Shown: in pieces, positions 1 through 5,645 of the stretch
Layout: each line of letters opens with the position of its first letter
Position numbering within the stretch: position 1 is the stretch's first letter
The notes under the pieces: generated by a model
Databases searched by the model: none
What the model was told of the DNA's origin: nothing
Seen by the model: only the letters and a program-made list of their open reading frames with translations
Made by a program: the position numbers and the translations under genes
NCBI GenBank assembly: GCA_002299245.1
Contig: DBOI01000143.1
Location: forward strand, 1-8,569
From: Hydrogenovibrio sp. UBA650
Lineage (GTDB): Bacteria; Pseudomonadota; Gammaproteobacteria; Thiomicrospirales; Thiomicrospiraceae
Length of the DNA stretch: 8,569 bases
Direction: 5' to 3'

Positions 1-236
1 TCGTCCCATTCAGATAATGCCTTCAACTCTTTGTCAATAACATTCAAGGTATGAACAAATGCATTCTCCATCTCGGATTGAGCCTGTAGCGAGGTTTTTT
101 CCTGAGCATTTTTACGAATTTTTCCGCCTTCGTTATACAGCGATAAATACACGAATCCCAGCATCATTATTAGAACAATGATGAATAATATAAAATAGAA
201 TCTTATTGATCTAATTAGAAAGTTGGGCGCGTCCAA
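1..236 (-). CDS. N-terminal fragment of a membrane-anchored protein, possibly a CHASE4-like sensor (truncated by window edge)
   Basis: The minus-strand frame is open from base 236 to the window edge, giving 78 codons plus two bases. I chose a TTG start at 236-234 because GAGAGG at 247-242 sits 5 bases upstream as a good ribosome binding site; ATG codons further in fall inside the membrane segment. The protein begins with a short basic cytoplasmic tail (residues 1-12, with two Arg). One long hydrophobic membrane span follows at about residues 12-33, then a polar, Glu/Gln/Lys-rich and probably helical periplasmic stretch. The visible part ends in ALSEWD, which resembles the start of the CHASE4 extracytoplasmic sensor domain found in diguanylate cyclases and histidine kinases. 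The output domain lies outside the window, so the function is not proven; a methyl-accepting receptor is another possibility. It follows the hydrolase gene by 10 bases and is probably co-transcribed with it. Confidence 0.6.
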   Translation of the reverse strand, partial: MDAPNFLIRSIRFYFILFIIVLIMMLGFVYLSLYNEGGKIRKNAQEKTSLQAQSEMENAFVHTLNVIDKELKALSEWD

Positions 237-246
237 GCTGGCCTCT

Positions 247-1122
247 CTAGTTTTTGATTTTGTTGATTATGGCAACCAATTGGTCTTGAAGGTCAAACTC
301 ATGCTCACTAGAGAAAAAGTGGTTGGCGCCTTCAATAACGACTAGATTGATTCCGGTTTTTTCAAGCTCGCTTAGCCAGCTTTCACCGACACTTTTATAG
401 CGCTTATCAGCTCCTCCCATAATGGCGTATGAAGGGATCTTAAGGTTGCGGACCGATTCGAGTACATAGTTTCTGTCAAATTTCAGGTATGAAAGATAGC
501 TTTCGGGAGTCGCATAGTAGTTATTTTTACAAAATAGAAAACTGTATTTGTGAGGTCGTTTTTTTGCCGATGAAATCATTTTTTCTGCTAGGTCAATTTC
601 TTGTTGAATGGTTCCTAATTCTTGACCTTTTAAATAAAAAATACTGGTGAAAGCCATCGATTTTACTCGCGGATCTTTATATTTATTTTGATATTCAAGT
701 AGTTCTAAACTTCCACTAGAATGGCCAACTAAGATGACTTGTTTATGGCCTTTTTCTTCTAACCAGTTGATCCAGTCCCCAATTTCGATAATATCTTTTT
801 CTAAGGTATGTGTGTGTAAGGAATTACATTTGACGGAATTTTTGCGTTTATTTACATCTAGGCTAAGAGTCGGTGAGAGTACGGTAAAGCCTTTATCATT
901 TAGTACAGAGGCCATAGCCGAAATAGTATGGAACTTATCAGTAGTTAGAAAGCCATGTAGTATGAGCACAGCAGGTTTATCTTGGTCTCCTTGCAGGTAA
1001 GCAGCTTCAACATCTAACTTTAAACTCTCAATCTTTTGGCTGACAACTTTCGCATGCACCGTTAAGGGTAAGCTTAAAACGAGTAATAGAGTGCATAAGT
1101 TGCGGACCAAGCTCGATAACAT
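247..1122 (-). CDS. Exported alpha/beta hydrolase, substrate unknown
   Basis: This is a 291-residue protein. Residues 1-24 look like a Sec signal peptide: a basic start, a Leu-rich core and a cleavage-like site after TVHA. The mature part has an alpha/beta hydrolase layout. LILHGF (53-58) gives the HG oxyanion-hole motif. GHSSG (133-137) is the nucleophile elbow with Ser135. GGAD (236-239) offers Asp239 as the acid, and GANH (265-268) offers His268 as the general base, so the triad is complete and in order. The cap region between about 160 and 225 is Lys/Tyr-rich and matches nothing I recognise. The family includes esterases, lipases, thioesterases and peptidases, and the sequence does not decide between them. 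The ATG at 1122 has only a distant AAGG upstream. The 10-base gap to the downstream membrane-protein gene suggests an operon. Confidence 0.85.
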   Translation of the reverse strand: MLSSLVRNLCTLLLVLSLPLTVHAKVVSQKIESLKLDVEAAYLQGDQDKPAVLILHGFLTTDKFHTISAMASVLNDKGFTVLSPTLSLDVNKRKNSVKCNSLHTHTLEKDIIEIGDWINWLEEKGHKQVILVGHSSGSLELLEYQNKYKDPRVKSMAFTSIFYLKGQELGTIQQEIDLAEKMISSAKKRPHKYSFLFCKNNYYATPESYLSYLKFDRNYVLESVRNLKIPSYAIMGGADKRYKSVGESWLSELEKTGINLVVIEGANHFFSSEHEFDLQDQLVAIINKIKN

Positions 1123-1334
1123 CTTTGTCGTTCTACCTTCAGTTTTGTCTATAAACTAGAATTCAATAAAAGTTAGTGCGATAACTTTAACAGATTAGAT
1201 TTATAGATTTATATACATATTATTTCTGAGTTTATCATTTAAATGACTGCTTTGAAGTGATTTTCTAATAAGTCAAATCATGCAAAAAGGTAGAATATCG
1301 CGAAAATGTGATCGATATCTTGGGTAACTTAATA
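1123..1334. promoter_or_regulatory. AT-rich divergent intergenic region
   Basis: These 212 bases separate the start codons of the minus-strand hydrolase and the plus-strand amidotransferase, so promoters for both should lie here. The region is visibly AT-rich and includes a short tandem AGATTTAT repeat at 1197-1212, preceded by AGATT at 1192-1196. The best plus-strand promoter-like pair is ATGACT (1243-1248) and TCTAAT (1264-1269), but its 15-base spacing is short and I do not rely on it. ATATCG (1295-1300) and CGATAT (1313-1318) form a 6-bp inverted repeat in the probable amidotransferase leader. No small gene or RNA is recognisable. Confidence 0.5.
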
Positions 1335-3158
1335 ATGTGCGGAATTTGTGGAGAAGTATATTGGAATGGGCAACAATCAGATAATGCCCGATTACAACCC
1401 ATGCTGGACGAAATGCAGCAACGAGGGCCTGATGATTCAGGGTTGTGGTTGCATGGTCGAGTTGGGTTTGGTCACCGTAGATTATCCATAATAGACTTGA
1501 GTAGTGCAGGTCATCAGCCTATGCTTGATGATTCGTTTGCCTTGGTATTCAATGGATGTATCTACAATTACCAGGCCTTGAGGGCAGAGTTAGTTGAGCT
1601 TGGTCACCACTTCAAATCGCACTCTGATACAGAAGTGATTATTAAGTCTTACCGTCAATGGGGCATGGACTGTGTGACTCGATTTGAGGGTATGTTTGCA
1701 TTTGCTCTTTGGGACGATGATCAGCAGCAGCTGCTAATAGCTCGCGATAGAATGGGAATCAAACCTCTATATTATGCTCCAGTTGAAGGTGGTGTACGTT
1801 TTGCATCTAATACCCAAGCGTTGCTTACTGCAGAAGATATTGATACTTCTATTGATCCTGTTGGGCTTCATTATCAACTCACTTTACATGCTGTTGTTCC
1901 TGCGCCGCATACAATATTGAAAGGAGTGAAAAAACTTGAACCAGGCCATTGGATGATCGTAAACCCGGATGGTCAGATCTATAAAAAACGTTTTTGGAAC
2001 CTTGAAGCTAAGCGGCCTGTCAATTTACATGGTAAACCAGCTCCTTGCAACGAAAAAGAGTGGGTAGAAGCAGTACATGATTCACTTAAAGATGCGGTTA
2101 ATAAGCGTTTGACAGCATCAGATGTTCCGGTTGGTGTTCTGTTGTCCGGAGGCATCGATTCGAGTCTACTTGTAGCTATGTTAGCTGAAGCCGGGGTCAA
2201 GAATATCAAGACCTTCTCTATAGGTTTTGAAGATGCTCCCGAGGAGAGCGGTAATGAGTTTGAATATTCTGATATGGTGGTTGAGCACTTCCAAACTGAT
2301 CACAAAAAATACCTGATCTCAAACGATGATGTCTTGCCGAGATTACACGAAGCAATTAGTGCAATGGCTGAGCCGATGGTAGGACAGGATGCCATTGCAT
2401 TTTATCTTTTGTCTGAAAAAGTCTCGCAAGATGTCAAAGTGGTAATGTCCGGCCAAGGTGCGGATGAGGTTTTTGGTGGTTACTTCTGGTATCCGCTGAT
2501 GGCTGAAGCAGGCAAAAATATTGATTCACAAAGCCATGAGCAGGCAGTAAATGCATTTGCTCCTTATTACTTTGATCGATCTCACCAAGAATGGCTTGAG
2601 GTGATCAATCCTGAATACCATACGCACGATGTAACCTCTCTCTATATTGGAGATCGGTTGACCGAGCAAGGTGCGGATACTTTCCTCGATCAGGTATTAA
2701 GACTCGATGTTACCACTTTGATTGTTGATGACCCTGTCAAGCGCGTAGACAACATGACCATGGCGTGGGGGCTTGAGGCCCGAGTGCCTTTTTTGGATCA
2801 TGCTCTAGTTGAAGTTGCTATGGCTGCTCCTGCTGAATTGAAAATAAAAAATCAAGGTAAGTATATTCTTAAGGAAATTGCCCGTGGTCTCTTGCCGGAT
2901 GCAGTAATTGACAGGCCTAAAGTTGCTTTTCCAATGCCGGCTTTAAAATATGTACGTGGTGAATTCTTTGAGTTTATGCGTAGATTGTTGACCTCTCCTC
3001 AAGCCCAGGCAAGAGGCATTTTTAATCAGCAAAAACTTCAACGTCTATTGGAAAACCCGGAGGCACCCGAATCCTTTACTGCTATTCAGGGAAGTAAGCT
3101 TTGGCATGCTGCACTGCTTGAGTTCTGGTTGCAAAAGCATGTAGACAAAAGCCTATAA
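1335..3158 (+). CDS. Asparagine-synthetase-family amidotransferase, probably N-acetylglutaminylglutamine (NAGGN) amidotransferase
   Basis: This is a 607-residue glutamine-dependent amidotransferase. The start is the ATG at 1335: the protein must begin MCGICG so that Cys2, freed by Met removal, can act as the glutaminase nucleophile. The frame stays open upstream to a GTG at 1308, but that start would bury the Cys. The class II glutaminase domain (about 1-200) shows GHRRLSIID (46-54), NGCIYNY (73-79) and SDTE (97-100). The synthetase domain carries the ATP-pyrophosphatase loop SGGIDSS (271-277), SGQGADEVFGGY (372-383) and GLEARVPFLD (479-488). Several features fit the NAGGN osmolyte subfamily as I remember it rather than E. 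coli AsnB: NGCIYNY in place of NGEIYNH, LHAVVPAP near 184-191, and SGQGADEVFGGY. That subfamily converts an N-acetylated glutaminyl dipeptide acid to its amide for osmoprotection. The usual neighbours (the GNAT/ATP-grasp dipeptide synthetase and an M42-type peptidase) are absent from this window. Ordinary asparagine synthetase remains the alternative. Confidence 0.88.
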   Translation: MCGICGEVYWNGQQSDNARLQPMLDEMQQRGPDDSGLWLHGRVGFGHRRLSIIDLSSAGHQPMLDDSFALVFNGCIYNYQALRAELVELGHHFKSHSDTEVIIKSYRQWGMDCVTRFEGMFAFALWDDDQQQLLIARDRMGIKPLYYAPVEGGVRFASNTQALLTAEDIDTSIDPVGLHYQLTLHAVVPAPHTILKGVKKLEPGHWMIVNPDGQIYKKRFWNLEAKRPVNLHGKPAPCNEKEWVEAVHDSLKDAVNKRLTASDVPVGVLLSGGIDSSLLVAMLAEAGVKNIKTFSIGFEDAPEESGNEFEYSDMVVEHFQTDHKKYLISNDDVLPRLHEAISAMAEPMVGQDAIAFYLLSEKVSQDVKVVMSGQGADEVFGGYFWYPLMAEAGKNIDSQSHEQAVNAFAPYYFDRSHQEWLEVINPEYHTHDVTSLYIGDRLTEQGADTFLDQVLRLDVTTLIVDDPVKRVDNMTMAWGLEARVPFLDHALVEVAMAAPAELKIKNQGKYILKEIARGLLPDAVIDRPKVAFPMPALKYVRGEFFEFMRRLLTSPQAQARGIFNQQKLQRLLENPEAPESFTAIQGSKLWHAALLEFWLQKHVDKSL

Positions 3159-3196
3159 CCAAGTAAAATACTCAAGATTGTCTAGATAGAAGAACT

Positions 3197-3201
3197 AAGG
3201 A
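3197..3201 (+). promoter_or_regulatory. Ribosome binding site of grxD
   Basis: AAGGA lies 8 bases before the ATG at 3210 and fixes the grxD start. The 51-base gap after the amidotransferase contains no hairpin terminator, so read-through from that gene into grxD is likely. Confidence 0.7.
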
Positions 3202-3209
3202 AAAAAGAA

Positions 3210-3569
3210 ATGGAAAATCAAGATCCGGTTGAAAAAGAAACGTTAGAAAGAATCCATGGTCAGGTTTCTAATAACCCAGTTGTTTTATATATGAAAGGAA
3301 CACCACAGATGCCCTCGTGTGGTTTTTCAAGTCAAGCAGCACAGGCGCTTGCTAATACCGGCGAAAAGTTTGCTTTTGTGAATGTTCTTGCCGATGCCGC
3401 CATTTTTGAGCACCTGCCTAAATATCAAGACTGGCCAACATTTCCGCAGCTTTATGTCGATGGCGAGCTACAGGGCGGATGCGATATTACGCTTGAGTTA
3501 GCAGAGGCTGGTGACCTTCAGAAGATGATGGCTGAAGCTAATGCCAAACATGCTGAGAATAACGCTTAG
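3210..3569 (+). CDS. grxD: Monothiol CGFS glutaredoxin (Grx4 type)
   Basis: This 119-residue protein is a single glutaredoxin domain. It has the active-site/cluster motif CGFS at 37-40, the glutathione-binding Lys29 in MKGTP, and the segment TFPQLYV (77-83) followed by GGCD (89-92), which completes the glutathione site. The length is normal for the bacterial Grx4 class, with a short Ala/Asn/Glu-rich tail. Members of this family bind a [2Fe-2S] cluster between two subunits with glutathione. They act in the cytoplasm as Fe-S carriers and partner BolA-type proteins, with little dithiol reductase activity. The gene follows the amidotransferase by 51 bases in the same direction. Its stop codon overlaps the stop of the opposing RNase T gene. 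The family call is very secure. Confidence 0.97.
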   Translation: MENQDPVEKETLERIHGQVSNNPVVLYMKGTPQMPSCGFSSQAAQALANTGEKFAFVNVLADAAIFEHLPKYQDWPTFPQLYVDGELQGGCDITLELAEAGDLQKMMAEANAKHAENNA

Positions 3570-4219
3570 TCAACTTGTTGTTTTTCGGCCATAAACAGTG
3601 GCCATTGATTGACAATTTTGCAAAAAATATCCGCTGTGCGTTCGGTGTCATAAACCGCCGAATGCGCTAGATTATTATCCCATTCAATTCCGGCGGCAAT
3701 AGCTGTTTTAGCAAGTACCGTTTGGCCGTAAGCTAGTCCTCCCATCGACACTGTATCAAAGGTACTGAACTTATGAAAAGGGCATTTTAGTCTGTTTCTT
3801 TCGGCAGCCTGCAAAACGAAGTTCAGGTCAAAGAAAGCGTTATGACCAACTAATATTGCCCGACTACACTCAGTCTCTTTGAGTAATTTATTGATCGGTT
3901 CAAATAGCTCTATTAAGGCTTGCTTTTCCGGAATCGCCTCGCGAAACGGATGAAAAGGGTCTTCCATACCAATAAACTTAAGAGCGCTCTCTTCCAGGTT
4001 GGCTCCCTCAAAAGGCAGAATGTTACGGTCAAAGGTTTTGTCTCTATAAAGTTGACCTTGGGAGTCCATTTTGACTGTTACTATCGCCATTTCCAGCAAG
4101 GCGTCAGTTTCAGCATTGAAGCCGGCAGTTTCTACATCCACCACAATTGGTAAGTAACCTCTAAAACGATCTTTAATCTGATTAACTTGAATCTCTTGGT
4201 TTTGTAACTCTTGGTTCAT
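3566..4219 (-). CDS. rnt: Ribonuclease T (DEDDh 3'-5' exoribonuclease)
   Basis: RNase T trims the 3' ends of tRNA (including CCA turnover) and other stable RNAs in the cytoplasm, working as a dimer. From the ATG at 4219 the protein has 217 residues, close to E. coli RNase T. The full DEDDh set is visible: Asp28 and Glu30 in VVDVETAGFN, Asp131 in HNAFFD (126-131), and His186 with Asp191 in AHSAVYDTERTA. DRFRG (17-21) and GQTVLAK (165-171) also agree with the family. The frame is open upstream to a TTG at 4249, only 2 bases after the argA stop, which would add 10 residues. Neither start has a convincing Shine-Dalgarno sequence, so coupling to argA translation is possible. I chose the ATG for family length. 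The 3' end overlaps grxD by 4 bases tail-to-tail. Confidence 0.97.
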   Translation of the reverse strand: MNQELQNQEIQVNQIKDRFRGYLPIVVDVETAGFNAETDALLEMAIVTVKMDSQGQLYRDKTFDRNILPFEGANLEESALKFIGMEDPFHPFREAIPEKQALIELFEPINKLLKETECSRAILVGHNAFFDLNFVLQAAERNRLKCPFHKFSTFDTVSMGGLAYGQTVLAKTAIAAGIEWDNNLAHSAVYDTERTADIFCKIVNQWPLFMAEKQQVD

Positions 4220-4251
4220 AGGGGGCTTTAGTTTGTTGGTTCTTAGCAATG

Positions 4252-5538
4252 CTATAAATTTTTTACCAGTACCTTAGATTGGCGTTGAAAATTGTAGAGC
4301 GATTGTTTCTCTTCAGGCAGTACTTCAACCTCGGCCAATGTAAAGCCATGCTCGATAAACCAGTGATGGGTGTGAGTGGTCAGTAAAAACAGTTGCTTAA
4401 CACCTTGTTGATTAGCGGAGGCCTCGATAGCTTTTAGTAGTTCACTGCCAAGTTCCTGGCCTTGATAATCAGGGTGAACAGCTAGACAAGCTAATTCCTG
4501 ACTGTCAGAATTTACTGGATACAGTGCTGCACATCCAATAATGAGTTGGTCGCGTTCAATAACGATAAAATTGTCGATTTCAAGCTCTAGCCTTTCTCGA
4601 GATCGCTTTACTAGGATGCCTGACTGTTCAAGTGGTTCAATCATACTGAGAATGCCACCAACATCTTCAATTGTCGCGGCTCTTAACTGGTGGTAGCGGT
4701 CACTGAAAATAAGTGTTCCTGAACCATCCCTTGAAAAAAGCTCAAGCAGTAGTGCATTTGGGTTGTTTTGGTTGATCAAGTGAATACGCTTAACGTGGCT
4801 ATTTGCATTAGTAACCTGTTCCAGCATTACCTGCTGTTCAGAATTTACAGGCCTTAACATGATCTGTTTAACTTGAGGAACACTGAGCTGTTTTGGCAAG
4901 CCTGTTAATTGTTGATTCGAGGCATACACCATCAGTTTATCTGCTTTTATAGCTGAAGCGACTTCGCAAGCCTGTTCAAGCGTATTAAGGTTAAAAACTT
5001 CGCCTGTTAGAGTGTAAGCAATTGGCGTTAAAAGTGTCACTTGGCCAGCACTTAAACAGTCTGATATTGCTTGGTATCGGATTTTTCTCAATTTGCCTGT
5101 GTGTTGAAAATCTATACCATCAACTACCCCTTTAGGTTGGGCGATTACCCAGTTTCCGGATACCATAGTCAGTTCGGTACCTTGTTGACGGTTGGCACGG
5201 CTAAAGACAGCCTCTAATTGACTTCTCAATAGACCGATAGTCTGCTGAAAAACGCTCAGATGTTCTGTTGCTGTAATTCTAAGCTTCTTGTGAAAACTAG
5301 AAGATAACCCGGCATCGGCAAAGGCTTCATCAAGCTGAGGTGAGGCACCCATTGCAAGAACAACTTTGATTCCAAGGTTGTGCATCAGACCGATATCTTG
5401 GGACAATTCAATCAAGGCATTCTCAGACCTCGAAAACTCTCCGGGGATGTAGATAACAAAAGTTTTACCCCTGTGTTGTTCGATGTAATGCGAAGATTGC
5501 CGCAATGTATTTATAAAATCTAATTCAGATTGCTTCAT
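4252..5538 (-). CDS. argA: N-acetylglutamate synthase (amino-acid N-acetyltransferase)
   Basis: This enzyme catalyses the first step of arginine biosynthesis: acetyl-CoA plus L-glutamate gives N-acetylglutamate. The 428 residues have the classic two-domain ArgA plan. An amino-acid-kinase-like domain (about 15-265) includes HRGKTFVIY (22-30), DIGLMHNLGIKVV (48-60) and VSGNWVIAQPKG (126-137), and in this family it binds the feedback inhibitor arginine. The linker LELFSRDGSGT (265-275) leads to a GNAT domain (about 285-425) with the acetyl-CoA loop CLAVHPDYQGQELG (351-364) and the terminal LYNFQRQSKVLV. It aligns from the first residues with E. coli ArgA (443 aa) as I remember it, which supports the ATG at 5538. 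No clear ribosome binding site precedes that ATG. rnt follows immediately, so the two are probably an operon. Confidence 0.96.
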   Translation of the reverse strand: MKQSELDFINTLRQSSHYIEQHRGKTFVIYIPGEFSRSENALIELSQDIGLMHNLGIKVVLAMGASPQLDEAFADAGLSSSFHKKLRITATEHLSVFQQTIGLLRSQLEAVFSRANRQQGTELTMVSGNWVIAQPKGVVDGIDFQHTGKLRKIRYQAISDCLSAGQVTLLTPIAYTLTGEVFNLNTLEQACEVASAIKADKLMVYASNQQLTGLPKQLSVPQVKQIMLRPVNSEQQVMLEQVTNANSHVKRIHLINQNNPNALLLELFSRDGSGTLIFSDRYHQLRAATIEDVGGILSMIEPLEQSGILVKRSRERLELEIDNFIVIERDQLIIGCAALYPVNSDSQELACLAVHPDYQGQELGSELLKAIEASANQQGVKQLFLLTTHTHHWFIEHGFTLAEVEVLPEEKQSLYNFQRQSKVLVKNL

Positions 5539-5605
5539 GAATATGAGAAAATAGCTGATTAATTTAAATTTTTGTAAGTATAACAGTCAGGCAGGCAAAG
5601 TCGAA

Positions 5606-5628
5606 AGCGCATTTTGGTCACTTGCGCT
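5606..5628 (+). repeat. Inverted repeat in the ilvD leader
   Basis: AGCGCA (5606-5611) and TGCGCT (5623-5628) are exact reverse complements around an 11-base loop. They end 5 bases before the ilvD ribosome binding site. The repeat could be an operator for a dimeric regulator or a small mRNA hairpin. A 6-bp repeat can also arise by chance, so this is a weak call. Confidence 0.3.
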
Positions 5629-5633
5629 GAAAT

Positions 5634-5639
5634 AAGGAG
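5634..5639 (+). promoter_or_regulatory. Ribosome binding site of ilvD
   Basis: AAGGAG is a strong Shine-Dalgarno sequence 6 bases before the ATG at 5646, and it confirms the ilvD start. Confidence 0.85.
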
Positions 5640-5645
5640 TATTTA

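Larger units (their letters stand above)
5539..5645. promoter_or_regulatory. Divergent argA / ilvD control region
   Basis: These 107 bases lie between the argA and ilvD start codons and should hold both promoters. AGTATAAC at 5577-5584 gives a good -10-like hexamer on each strand: TATACT for argA (5582 to 5577) and TATAAC for ilvD (5579-5584). Neither has a convincing -35 box at 16-18 bases. The stretch at 5556-5574 is very AT-rich. I see no ArgR box matching the enterobacterial consensus and no leader peptide or attenuator of the ilv type. Confidence 0.4.

Noticed and set aside
734..1000. Plus-strand open frame opposite the hydrolase
   Set aside because: It lies across the catalytic core of the hydrolase on the other strand, and its translation has no recognisable domain.
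1979..2209. Minus-strand open frame inside the amidotransferase
   Set aside because: It is antisense to the ATP-pyrophosphatase loop, which is clearly coding on the plus strand.
3159..3209. Terminator between the amidotransferase and grxD
   Set aside because: No stem followed by a T-run is present in the 51-base gap.
3920..4153. Plus-strand open frame opposite rnt
   Set aside because: The minus strand here encodes the DVET active-site region of RNase T; the plus frame shows no protein-like pattern.
5539..5600. Possible ArgR operator upstream of argA
   Set aside because: The region is AT-rich and contains partial TGAAT-like pieces, but no paired palindrome of the expected spacing.
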